A DNA stretch of 15,133 bases from an uncultured bacterium (GCA_903839715.1 CAIMDH010000102.1:1-15133), one strand, 5' to 3'. Counted from the stretch's first letter, positions 1-6,228 are shown. The notes: a model not told the origin generated them from the letters alone. Made by a program: numbers and translations.

Positions 1-855
1 CTAGATTTAGATTTCTTTGGTGTACAACATACGATGGAGACCATGGCTCTCTATCGTGAAACTCTGGAAGAGGGAATAAAAAATGCAAATGTCGTGGTTG
101 TTGAAAAGGGTTCAGAAATCGAAGACTCTTTTGCGGCCAGAGAAAACATACAAGGTGAATTTCATCCAGAAAATTCACAGGATATTTTTTGGTTAGAAGT
201 GGAGCGTTTGGCGAGAAAGCATAAAAAAAGAGTTGTGGTGATGGATCCTGGGTATACATATGGAGATATATTTGATCAAAGTTATAAACAAAAACAAAGC
301 GAGCTAGATAAGGAGGTTCAAAAAAACGTCACTATAGGTTCTTCGGCGTTAGGTGTAGCTTCTTTAGCGGTGCTGGCAAAAACGCTTAATCAGCATGATG
401 ATAAGGTCCCACTAAGTCGTCGCGACTTCCTTAAGGTCTCTGGCTCAGCAGCTGTTTCGGCTGCAACGGGTTTAAATATGTACAGTACTACTCAGCATCG
501 TAATGATGGTGAGTATGAGGGAACTCGAATAAATCTCTATGATTTATATGATTTTAGAGATGTGGTGGTGGCTAAGGGACTAGAAAAGCTTTCAAATTTA
601 GTAAAAAATAAAATAAAAGTCGCAACTGTCTACGGAAGGGGTCATATGGAGGGGATTAAATACTACCTAGAGAACCCTACTATCAGAGATGCAAAGTTAG
701 AGTTGTATGAGCCGTTCAGAGAGATTTCTGAGACTTTGTTACGTAGTTACCAGTTTATTGTTGATGAAAGTGTTACCAAGACTCATGCAGAGAGAGGTAG
801 TTTTGGTGAGTGGAAAAAAGAATTTAGTCTAGACATACTAAGTGAGACAAAATAA
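1..855 (+). CDS. TraB/PrgY-like protein with internal Tat-like motif (5' partial)
   Basis: The reading frame is open from base 1, so the gene probably starts upstream; an ATG at 34 is possible but would cut off the conserved start. Seen: the first residues read LDLDFFGVQHT, followed by NVVVVEKG (residues 19-26 from the ATG), and near the C-terminus YGRGHMEGI (200-208). This pairing resembles the GTxH...VVvE...GxGHxxGI pattern of TraB/PrgY/GumN-type proteins, a family of metal-dependent-protease-like fold whose substrates are mostly unknown. Residues 101-118 form a hydrophobic segment, and 128-134 read SRRDFLK, a perfect twin-arginine consensus, followed by a small-residue hydrophobic stretch (135-147). 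A Tat motif belongs at an N-terminus, so its place in mid-protein is odd; it may instead be part of a membrane hairpin splitting the domain. Family assignment is moderate, since it rests on short motifs. A terminator follows 17 bases after the stop. Confidence 0.6.
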   Translation, partial: LDLDFFGVQHTMETMALYRETLEEGIKNANVVVVEKGSEIEDSFAARENIQGEFHPENSQDIFWLEVERLARKHKKRVVVMDPGYTYGDIFDQSYKQKQSELDKEVQKNVTIGSSALGVASLAVLAKTLNQHDDKVPLSRRDFLKVSGSAAVSAATGLNMYSTTQHRNDGEYEGTRINLYDLYDFRDVVVAKGLEKLSNLVKNKIKVATVYGRGHMEGIKYYLENPTIRDAKLELYEPFREISETLLRSYQFIVDESVTKTHAERGSFGEWKKEFSLDILSETK

Positions 856-872
856 CGAGTGGTTGTTGCGAT

Positions 873-911
873 AAAGACACCGGCAGAAGCATCACTTCGA
901 CCGGTGTCTTT
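873..911 (+). terminator. Rho-independent-type hairpin after the TraB-like gene
   Basis: An 11-bp perfect stem (873-883 with 901-911) encloses a 17-base loop that can itself pair GAAG with CTTC. The right arm ends in TTT followed by TTGTG, so the U-tract is short. It lies 17 bases after the stop at 853-855. Confidence 0.65.
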
Positions 912-926
912 TGTGAGCCTGCGATC

Positions 927-955
927 TTGCTTTTTAGTAAAAACTATGGTATAGT
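927..955 (+). promoter_or_regulatory. Sigma-70-type promoter of the FN3-like surface protein
   Basis: A -35 box TTGCTT (927-932) and a -10 box TATAGT (950-955) are separated by exactly 17 bases. Transcription would start near 962, inside the first copy of a tandem repeat, leaving a leader of about 40 bases before the ATG at 1003. Confidence 0.65.
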
Positions 956-993
956 ATTACCCTAATCATTTACTATTACCCTAATCATTTACT
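956..993 (+). repeat. 19-bp perfect tandem duplication in a leader
   Basis: The unit ATTACCCTAATCATTTACT occurs at 956-974 and again at 975-993 with no mismatch. It begins directly after the -10 box and fills the 5' leader of the next gene. A perfect copy suggests a recent duplication or slippage event; it could change leader length or carry two regulator sites. Confidence 0.9.
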
Positions 994-1002
994 ATTTAGC
1001 AT

Positions 1003-1821
1003 ATGACAATTTCACTTAAACAAAAGATGCTGGTACTGCTTGTTACTGCAATGTCTGTAAGTACTACTGCTAACGCAGCAACTCTTTCAAATCCCTACCA
1101 GCCGCAAACAACCCTTGAATATGTTGCATATTTGCAAGGTGTTTTAGATGCATTACAAGCCCAAACAGCTGCGCAAGGTGCAACTACTAAAATATCGTCC
1201 AGAGTTGAGACGCTACCAGCTGAATTAGAGTATGAAGTAGAGCTCCGCTCAACTTTTACCATCGGGAGTCTTTCTTCAGTCTATGCCTGGTTTGAGTATG
1301 GTGAAGGTGCGCTCACAAAAGCAACAGCAAAGACTCGTATCAGTCGGAGTACAGCAGAAGATGAGTACGTTCGTACCATTAGTAACCTGCGAGAAAATAC
1401 TGTCTATAAATACCGTGCAGTCTATGAATCTGCCGCAGGAAAAAAATATTATGGAGCGATACAAACGTTTACTACCAATACAGGAACTGGTGGAGTGAGT
1501 ACAGGTGGCAACTCTTCAGGTTCTACTGTCAGCACAAGTAAAGGTAGTCTTACTGTAGACAAGACTTCGTATAAGTACAGTGACTCAATTAGTTTAACTT
1601 GGACAGTACCGAGTGCTCGGACCAGTGCTACTAATTGGGTCGGACTTTTTGAGTCAGGATCCTCAAACAGAGAATATCAGAACTGGCGTTATCTGGTAGA
1701 TGATACAAGAGGTACGATTTCTTTTTCTCCGCCAGCAGAAGGTGTCTACGAATTTCGTCTTTTCTTTAATAATAGTTATGATGACGAAGTAACGAGTAAA
1801 AAAATCACTATTAGAAAATAA
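1003..1821 (+). CDS. Secreted protein with FN3-like and C-terminal beta-sandwich domains
   Basis: Probable exported surface protein. Residues 1-25 form a typical Sec signal peptide: basic start, hydrophobic core MLVLLVTAMSV, and a likely cleavage site at ANA-A. Residues about 65-158 look like a fibronectin type III-type domain: the strand SVYAWFEYG, then LRENTVYKYRAVYES and a closing QTFTTNT. A Gly/Ser/Thr-rich linker (160-180) leads to a second beta-rich domain (182-271) with NWVGLFESGS, WRYL, and GVYEFRLFFNNSY. That pattern (W-x-G-L-F ... Y-E-x-R-L-F) recurs in bacterial surface and phosphatase-associated beta-sandwich domains. No catalytic residues are visible, so binding or a structural role is more likely than enzymology. 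No Shine-Dalgarno precedes the ATG. It is monocistronic, with its own promoter and terminator. Confidence 0.75.
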   Translation: MTISLKQKMLVLLVTAMSVSTTANAATLSNPYQPQTTLEYVAYLQGVLDALQAQTAAQGATTKISSRVETLPAELEYEVELRSTFTIGSLSSVYAWFEYGEGALTKATAKTRISRSTAEDEYVRTISNLRENTVYKYRAVYESAAGKKYYGAIQTFTTNTGTGGVSTGGNSSGSTVSTSKGSLTVDKTSYKYSDSISLTWTVPSARTSATNWVGLFESGSSNREYQNWRYLVDDTRGTISFSPPAEGVYEFRLFFNNSYDDEVTSKKITIRK

Positions 1822-1863
1822 GTACTAAAGAATAGTGCTTTGTAGATATTCGACTACAGTTAG

Positions 1864-1895
1864 AAAAAACCTACATTAAAATGTGTAGGTTTTTT
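1864..1895 (+). terminator. Rho-independent terminator after the FN3-like gene
   Basis: A 12-bp arm (1864-1875, AAAAAACCTACA) pairs perfectly with 1884-1895 (TGTAGGTTTTTT) around an 8-base loop. The right arm ends in six T. It lies about 40 bases after the stop. Confidence 0.8.
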
Positions 1896-1937
1896 GTTCA
1901 TGTGGCACTCTTGCCAGGATTGTAGAAAAGAATAAGA

Positions 1938-1957
1938 ACGTAATACTACGTAATACA
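1938..1957. repeat. Two 9-base direct repeats at 10-base period
   Basis: ACGTAATAC occurs at 1938-1946 and 1948-1956, one helical turn apart, about 40 bases upstream of the -10-like element of the following ABC remnant. It could be an operator half-site pair or chance in AT-rich DNA. Confidence 0.4.
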
Positions 1958-1993
1958 TTTTATTTTTGTCAAAATAAAAACGGCGTAGTGCGG

Positions 1994-1999
1994 TATACT
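1994..1999 (+). promoter_or_regulatory. -10 element just before the ABC ATPase remnant
   Basis: TATACT lies 8 bases upstream of the ATG at 2008, which would place the transcript start at or next to the start codon (leaderless). No convincing -35 is present at 16-18 bases; TTGTCA at 1966-1971 is too far (22 bases). Confidence 0.35.
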
Positions 2000-2007
2000 A
2001 GCTGATT

Positions 2008-2373
2008 ATGCATACTAAAAAGACCATATTGGAGGTAGTCGGTGTTCATAAAACATTTAACACTTCACAAGGAGTAATTTCAATTTTAGAAGATGTTTCA
2101 TTTTCGGTGCAGGAGGGAGAAAAAGTAGCTATCCTTGGCCCTTCTGGCTCAGGTAAGTCAACTCTACTGTCTTTGATTGGACTCTTAGACACGCCGACAG
2201 TCGGGTCGGATTAGTATTGATGGCATTGATACTGCTGTATGTACGGAAGACGAGTTAGCTGTGCTACGAAATGAACGCATTGGTTTTATTTTAATCGTGC
2301 TGGGTATGAGCAGATAGTAAATCTGTACTTGGCTGATGCTGTTTCTGAAATTCTGGAAAAGATGGACCAATAA
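2008..2373 (+). pseudogene. Decayed ABC-transporter ATPase (LolD/MacB-like), N-terminal fragment
   Basis: The first 68 codons encode the start of a LolD/MacB/FtsE-type ATPase: VVGVHKTFNTSQG, LEDVSFSVQEGEKVAILGPSG and Walker A GPSGSGKST, followed by LLSLIGLLDTPT. The frame stops at 2212-2214. Skipping one base near 2201-2207 restores the family sequence RISIDGIDTAVCTEDELAVL and RNERIGFI (2207-2289), so a +1 frameshift is clear. Homology then ends where the Q-loop should follow. The sequence from about 2293 continues in the original frame as NRAGYEQIVNLYLADAVSEI... to a TAA at 2371; I do not recognise this tail. The arrangement fits a frameshift plus a large deletion that removed the signature motif, Walker B and everything up to another gene's 3' end. 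It cannot make a working ATPase, and no permease partner lies nearby. Confidence 0.8.
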
Positions 2374-2382
2374 AAGTAAATG

Positions 2383-2411
2383 AAAAGCCGTTTGGATAAA
2401 ATCCAAACGGC
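2383..2411 (-). terminator. Terminator of the minus-strand WG-repeat gene
   Basis: An 11-bp perfect stem (2387-2397 with 2401-2411) has a 3-base loop and, read on the minus strand, is followed by TTTT. It lies 10 bases past the stop of the minus-strand gene. On the plus strand no T-tract follows, so it does not serve the ABC remnant. Confidence 0.8.
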
Positions 2412-2420
2412 AGATTCGTG

Positions 2421-2783
2421 TCATTTGTGCCAGGTTAGTTTTTGCCTAAGGGCGTTGTATGTGCCTCGTTTACTCTGGCTGTATACGGTAAATAGGTACG
2501 GATTATCTGGACAAGGAAACACCTCAGTGAACTGGAGGGGAGCTACCCATTGTCGCTCAATGAGATCGAAAACACCGACTTTGTTTTGTGTATTTACAAC
2601 CCAAACCTGGTTGCGGTTAGTTTCGGGACAATGCCAAATTAACGAGTATTCGGTGTGTAAAATCACCTCACCTGTTAGCTGGTCAAAGAGACCACAGCGG
2701 TTGTCTTTTATGCGAATAAAAAAACCGAAACCAACCGGATAGATGCAGACTTTCTGCTCTCCTTCAAGAACTTCGTAAGTCAT
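2421..2783 (-). CDS. Small WG-repeat-like protein
   Basis: 120-residue soluble protein without signal peptide or membrane segment. Two stretches resemble WG (Trp-Gly) beta-propeller repeats: RCGLFDQLTGEVI (residues 29-41) and KVGVFDLIERQWVAPLQF (68-85), each with the G-hydrophobic-F-D core and a following strand. Two repeats are too few for a full propeller, so it may form part of an oligomer or be a short derivative. The start is fixed by a strong Shine-Dalgarno, AGGGAG, five bases before the ATG. It has its own promoter (TTGACA/TCTTAA) and terminator. Two more small minus-strand genes with the same layout lie upstream. Function unknown; a regulatory or binding role is only a guess. Confidence 0.7.
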   Translation of the reverse strand: MTYEVLEGEQKVCIYPVGFGFFIRIKDNRCGLFDQLTGEVILHTEYSLIWHCPETNRNQVWVVNTQNKVGVFDLIERQWVAPLQFTEVFPCPDNPYLFTVYSQSKRGTYNALRQKLTWHK

Positions 2784-2824
2784 TTTTTCTCCCTATGAAA
2801 GTTGATGTTACTAAACCTTAGTCA

Positions 2825-2853
2825 TTAAGACACTTTTACACCGCTCTTGTCAA
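2825..2853 (-). promoter_or_regulatory. Promoter of the WG-repeat-like gene
   Basis: Read on the minus strand: a perfect -35 TTGACA (2848-2853) and a weak -10 TCTTAA (2825-2830) separated by 17 bases; CTTAAT with an 18-base spacer is an alternative. Confidence 0.55.
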
Positions 2854-2874
2854 ATAATGTGAAAGTAAATGAAG

Positions 2875-2902
2875 AAATCACCTCTCAAAAGAGTGGTGAT
2901 TT
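2875..2902 (-). terminator. Hairpin terminator of the 117-residue gene
   Basis: AAATCACC (2875-2882) pairs with GGTGATTT (2895-2902); after one T-T mismatch, CTC/GAG extends the stem to an AAAA loop. It lies 8 bases past the minus-strand stop at 2911. The U-rich tail on the minus strand (TTTCTTCATTT) is broken by C and A, so strength is moderate. Confidence 0.6.
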
Positions 2903-2910
2903 TAGGCAAC

Positions 2911-3264
2911 TCAATGGCGTGGTCGACTAACTACTACCCAGTTCGCTCTGATATGTAGCGTTTCGCACTGCTTTGTATTACTGAAGTGAGCGAGGACTAG
3001 ATGATCAAATAGATCTTCATATTCAACGATAAGTTCTTCCGGACTCAGATCGCCCTCCGCTTCGAGTGTGCCGCACGCAGCTTCACTACGGAGCTCTTCA
3101 ATACATAACCAGAGGTGCCTGAGTATGGTCGGGAGAGTGCCTTGATAAGTGTCTCCAACAAGTTTGAGTTGAAGATGGTGAGGAGTGGCCGCTTCGTCGG
3201 TGCGTTCGAGAGCTGCTCTAATGCGAGCCGTTAACCGAATCTTGTCTAAAGTAAGAATGCTCAT
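2911..3264 (-). CDS. Small protein of unknown function (117 aa)
   Basis: Not recognised. The protein is soluble, mostly predicted helical, without signal peptide. Visible features: an N-terminal basic helix (DKIRLTARIRAALERT), the segment GDTYQGTLPTILRHLWLCIEEL (residues 37-58), an acidic stretch (LEAEGDLSPEELIVEYEDLF), and a C-terminal strand NWVVVS. The GTLP-plus-helix block also occurs in the next gene to the right (GTLPLMFQRVFIRLQNL), and both end in a V-rich strand, so the two may be distant paralogs. The ATG is supported by GGAG six bases upstream and by a promoter (TTGTCC/TATAAA). One of three consecutive autonomous minus-strand units. Confidence 0.65.
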   Translation of the reverse strand: MSILTLDKIRLTARIRAALERTDEAATPHHLQLKLVGDTYQGTLPTILRHLWLCIEELRSEAACGTLEAEGDLSPEELIVEYEDLFDHLVLAHFSNTKQCETLHIRANWVVVSRPRH

Positions 3265-3303
3265 GAGAAGCTCCTATATAAAAAAGAACAAAGTACTAGT
3301 TTA

Positions 3304-3333
3304 TTTATAACATGCGCCTAGTATGGAGGACAA
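3304..3333 (-). promoter_or_regulatory. Promoter of the 117-residue gene
   Basis: On the minus strand, -35 TTGTCC (3328-3333) and -10 TATAAA (3304-3309) are 18 bases apart. The Shine-Dalgarno and ATG follow about 40 bases downstream. Confidence 0.6.
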
Positions 3334-3345
3334 CAACGCCCCACT

Positions 3346-3385
3346 AAAAAATTTACCCCACCTCTTAAATTGAAAGGTGGGGTAA
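3346..3385 (-). terminator. Strong terminator downstream of the 98-residue gene
   Basis: An 11-bp perfect GC-rich stem (3353-3363 with 3375-3385) with an 11-base loop is followed on the minus strand by AA and six T (3351-3346). It lies 131 bases past the annotated stop of the 98-residue gene but only 14 bases past the end of an in-frame extension (stop at 3400-3402). Confidence 0.85.
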
Positions 3386-3516
3386 TGTTTATACTTAGAT
3401 CAGTACGAAGCAAGGTCGCGGCAGTAGTTCAGTTCGGATGTGCATGTGTGGCGTGGAGTCTTTGTTTTGATGACAATGGGACATATAGCAGGACGTTTAT
3501 TGACAACAGTAACAAT

Positions 3517-3813
3517 CTATTCCTGGCAAATAACAACTTTGACTAAAGGTTCAATGTTGAAGAATTCGCCAATACATTTACGTAGCAATGCGTACCCTTG
3601 ATTGAGGTTATGGTCAAATGCTTTGCGTCCCGCTAAATCGAGTGGAGCGTTTTGACTTAAGTTTTGTAAGCGGATAAACACACGCTGGAACATGAGCGGA
3701 AGGGTGCCTAGTGGAGTATGAACATTGCCATCAAAGACGGGCATGTTCTGCAAAAATTCCGGTTGGGCAGTCTCGCTAAGAGCATCATAAAACAGCTGAT
3801 ATATATGCAACAT
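3517..3813 (-). CDS. Small protein of unknown function (98 aa)
   Basis: Not recognised. Soluble, mainly helical with no signal peptide. It contains ALSETAQPEFLQ near the start, GTLPLMFQRVFIRLQNL (residues 36-52), and a V-rich C-terminal strand (VKVVICQE). The GTLP block and overall order resemble the 117-residue neighbour. The ATG has a good Shine-Dalgarno (GAGGA, about seven bases upstream) and a promoter TTGACC/TACTGT. The gene ends at TAG (3517-3519), but the same frame stays open for exactly 38 more codons to a TGA at 3400-3402, just before the terminator. So the TAG may be a nonsense mutation that shortened an ancestral protein of about 137 residues; a conserved untranslated 3' region is the alternative. 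Confidence 0.65.
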   Translation of the reverse strand: MLHIYQLFYDALSETAQPEFLQNMPVFDGNVHTPLGTLPLMFQRVFIRLQNLSQNAPLDLAGRKAFDHNLNQGYALLRKCIGEFFNIEPLVKVVICQE

Positions 3814-3856
3814 TTGTATTTCCTCTATTTAAAAAACAATTGAGATTCCGTCAGGA

Positions 3857-3885
3857 ACAGTACAGTGTATATTAGTCATGGTCAA
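3857..3885 (-). promoter_or_regulatory. Promoter of the 98-residue gene
   Basis: On the minus strand, -35 TTGACC (3880-3885) and -10 TACTGT (3857-3862) are separated by 17 bases. It is placed for a leader of roughly 40 bases before the ATG at 3813. Confidence 0.5.
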
Positions 3886-3928
3886 AACATACAGTAATAG
3901 AATTTTTTTCGCTACCTAGGCACATCCT

Positions 3929-3959
3929 CTGACAAATGGTTAAAATAGTGTCATACTAT
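3929..3959 (+). promoter_or_regulatory. Possible promoter of the cohesin-dockerin gene
   Basis: CTGACA (3929-3934) and TACTAT (3954-3959) are 19 bases apart; an overlapping TATAGT lies at 3957-3962. The -10 ends 7 bases before the ATG, which would give a leaderless transcript. The long spacer keeps this uncertain. Confidence 0.4.
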
Positions 3960-3966
3960 AGTAATA

Positions 3967-4698
3967 ATGTTGTGGGCACTTAAATATATTATTGGTGGAA
4001 TTTCATTCCTGCTGGTTACTGTTCTAGGCTCGATGGTGGCGTCTAGTATTGTTGGTACAAATACTGATATGTACCTTAGTCCTAACTCCGGTGTCTATCA
4101 AGTTGGTCAGCCGATTGTTGTCTCACTTCGTATTCGCTCCAATGTACCCACTAATGTTTTTGCTGGAGACATAAAATTTAATCCAGAATTACTTGAGGTA
4201 GAAAAAATTGAATACAACATCTCCATCGCTGATTTGTGGGCAATTGAACCTTGGTATGAGAATGGCGCTGGAACACTGCAGTTTGCTGGCGGTACAACAA
4301 AACAAGGTGGATTCATTGGTGATGATCAGTTACTCGCTATTACGTTTAGGAGCAAAGGAAGAGGTGAAGGCTCACTCGAACTATATGATGCGAGCATTCT
4401 AAAATACGATGGTCTTGGGACAGCTACTGAAATAACCGAACGTACAATCGATGCTATTTTTTCACTTACTGAAGAAGTTTTGTCTGAGAAAACAGTCTTT
4501 AAACGAAACTGGTCAGGTGGCATAATTGCGGTTCAACCTGAAAAGCGACTCACTGACCTAAACGGTGATAATACACAAAGTATCTCAGATGTGAGTATTT
4601 TTATGTTTGATCTACTAAATAAAAATATGCGTTCAGATTTTAATACAGATGGAGTGGTGAATACAAAAGACTTGAGTATTATTATCAACGCAAATTAG
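3967..4698 (+). CDS. Exported protein with cohesin-like and dockerin-like domains
   Basis: Residues 7-29 are a hydrophobic N-terminal signal or anchor (YIIGGISFLLVTVLGSMVASS). Residues about 34-165 match the cohesin-like fold: YLSPNSGVYQVGQPIVVSLRIRS..., then FAGDIKFNPELLEVEKI, AGTLQFAGG and QLLAITFRSKGRGEGSL, the usual alternation of beta strands in cohesin domains. Residues 197-240 form a dockerin-like pair of calcium loops: DLNGDNTQSISDVSIFM and DFNTDGVVNTKDLSIII, each with D-x-N-x-D positions typical of EF-hand-like loops. Cohesin and dockerin normally bind each other, so both in one chain could allow self-association or multimer formation at the cell surface. No Shine-Dalgarno precedes the ATG. 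The gene ends only 16 bases from the converging engB gene, with no obvious terminator between. Confidence 0.75.
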   Translation: MLWALKYIIGGISFLLVTVLGSMVASSIVGTNTDMYLSPNSGVYQVGQPIVVSLRIRSNVPTNVFAGDIKFNPELLEVEKIEYNISIADLWAIEPWYENGAGTLQFAGGTTKQGGFIGDDQLLAITFRSKGRGEGSLELYDASILKYDGLGTATEITERTIDAIFSLTEEVLSEKTVFKRNWSGGIIAVQPEKRLTDLNGDNTQSISDVSIFMFDLLNKNMRSDFNTDGVVNTKDLSIIINAN

Positions 4699-4714
4699 TA
4701 GACAGTTGTTTACC

Positions 4715-5281
4715 TTACGATAAAAGCTCGTCTGTTAATTCTTGAATACCGATTTTTGATTTAGATGAATATGGAAAAAGTTTGTGTCCAACTATTTTCT
4801 TACCGATTTTTTCAATCTGATTTTTGTATTGCGATTTTTTGATTTTGTCGACTTTGTTCAGGACTACTACAATATTCTTGCTGGCGCTTTCTAATTCGTG
4901 CAACATTTCCAAGTCACTTTCAGTTGGGCCGATTTCGGCATCAATGAGTAAGACTACTTTTGGATTAGTGTTTGATTTAAAAAGGTACCAGAAAATGAGT
5001 TTGCCTAAGCTGGCAAACTTTTTAACGCTTGTTTTGGTAAATCCATACCCCGGTAAATCTAAAAAATAATGGGTGCCGTTAACTAAGAACACATTGATTT
5101 CCTGTGTTCTACCAGGTGTCTTACTGCTAATCGCTAATCCTTTTACTCCGGTTAAAGAATTGATAAGGCTTGATTTTCCAGCATTGGAACGTCCTATAAA
5201 AGCTATTTGGGGTACGCCGTCCTCAAGAATTTTGTTGTCACCGTTTATTCCTAGTCTAAATACCGCAGACGTAATTTTCAT
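4715..5281 (-). CDS. engB: Ribosome-biogenesis GTP-binding protein EngB/YsxC
   Basis: EngB (YsxC/YihA) is a TRAFAC GTPase needed for large ribosomal subunit assembly. All G motifs are visible: G1 GRSNAGKSSL, G2 TPGRTQEINVF, G3 DLPGYGF, G4 NKVDK and G5 SSKSKIG near the C-terminus. The 188-residue length is normal, and the start MKITSAVFRLGI fits the family. A weak Shine-Dalgarno (AGGA) lies about nine bases upstream. It is divergent from the RNase H gene, sharing about 130 bases of intergenic DNA. Confidence 0.95.
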   Translation of the reverse strand: MKITSAVFRLGINGDNKILEDGVPQIAFIGRSNAGKSSLINSLTGVKGLAISSKTPGRTQEINVFLVNGTHYFLDLPGYGFTKTSVKKFASLGKLIFWYLFKSNTNPKVVLLIDAEIGPTESDLEMLHELESASKNIVVVLNKVDKIKKSQYKNQIEKIGKKIVGHKLFPYSSKSKIGIQELTDELLS

Positions 5282-5411
5282 GTTTTTTATCCTAACATAC
5301 TACTGATAAAATGAAGAATGACGCTCAAGAAGATAGTGCTGGGTCATGTTACAGGATTAAATTTTAATTTAGATGGTAGGATACGATGTGTATGTGATAG
5401 ACTTTAAAATT

Positions 5412-6122
5412 ATGGACAAAAAAATAACAATTTTTACAGACGGTGCCGCAAAGGGAAATCCGGGCAGGGGAGGCTTTGGGGCAGTTATTTCATCTAATGA
5501 TGTCGTCGTTGAGCTTGGTGGCTTTAAGCTGCATACAACCAACAATGAAATGGAACTAAAGGCTGTGGTTGAGGCGCTAAAGGTCGTAGTCGATAAAAAG
5601 CAGTTGGTAGTAATTTACACAGACTCAAAATATGTCGTTGAAGGAGCAAAGGGCTGGGTTTTTGGCTGGGTCAGGAATGGCTGGAAGACCAAAGCTGAGT
5701 CCGACGTTCTTAATAAAGAATTATGGCAAGAGCTTTTATTATTGCTTGGTAAGGTTGAAATTGAGTGGCATAAGGTACCGGGTCATGTTGGTATAATTGG
5801 TAATGAACGTGCAGATGCTATTGCATCTGGCTTTGCCGAAAATGGTACTATGTCTCTTTATAACGGCTCACGCAGTGCATATGAGCTAAATATTAGTGAT
5901 ACTTCATATGATGAAGGAAAAGCCCAAGAGCGTAGTGACGCTCGCAAACGACAAGCTCAAAAAGCTTATTCGTACATTAGTCAGGTAGATGGAGTGATAC
6001 AGATCCATAAAACTTGGACTGAGTGCGAAGCCAGAGTTAAGGGTCAAAAAGGCACAAAATTTAAAAAATCACTCGACGCCACTAATGAAAAGGAAATCAT
6101 CAAAGAGTTTGGGGGAAGATAG
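5412..6122 (+). CDS. rnhA: Ribonuclease HI with C-terminal hybrid-binding (viroplasmin-like) domain
   Basis: Degrades RNA in RNA-DNA hybrids. The frame opens at an ATG at 5373, but the ATG at 5412 is preferred because MDKKITIFTDG matches the family start and puts the catalytic residues at family positions. With this start they are D10 (TDGAAKGNPG), E48 (NEMELKAV), D71 (YTDSKYV), H125 (VPGHVG) and D135 (NERADAIA), nearly identical to E. coli numbering (10, 48, 70, 124, 134). After residue 145 comes a charged linker (QERSDARKRQAQ), then a tail (about 185-236) containing TWTECEARVKG and TKFKK. This matches the hybrid-binding domain of RNase H1 (human TWNEC...RFKK), keeping the Trp and the F-K-K that contact DNA and RNA. 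In eukaryotic RNase H1 this domain is N-terminal; here it is C-terminal. No Shine-Dalgarno is visible. Confidence 0.93.
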   Translation: MDKKITIFTDGAAKGNPGRGGFGAVISSNDVVVELGGFKLHTTNNEMELKAVVEALKVVVDKKQLVVIYTDSKYVVEGAKGWVFGWVRNGWKTKAESDVLNKELWQELLLLLGKVEIEWHKVPGHVGIIGNERADAIASGFAENGTMSLYNGSRSAYELNISDTSYDEGKAQERSDARKRQAQKAYSYISQVDGVIQIHKTWTECEARVKGQKGTKFKKSLDATNEKEIIKEFGGR

Positions 6123-6228
6123 CGTTACTGACGTACTGGGTCGTAATAAAATTGTACATTTAAAGCACCGAGTGAGTCTTTATTCCCCAAAAATACCCCG
6201 TCCCGTTAGGGCGGGGATGGAGGGAGTT

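Noticed and set aside
956..993. Tandem repeat as a CRISPR array
   Set aside because: Two directly abutting copies with no spacer; not CRISPR.
2380..2742. 120-residue plus-strand open frame opposite the WG-repeat gene
   Set aside because: Shadow frame; the minus strand has the promoter, Shine-Dalgarno, terminator and recognisable repeats.
2383..3885. Integron gene-cassette array
   Set aside because: No attC-like sites or integrase seen; hairpins between the genes are ordinary terminators with T-tracts.
5373..5411. Upstream ATG as the RNase H start
   Set aside because: The 13 extra residues do not match the family, and the second ATG puts the catalytic residues at family positions.
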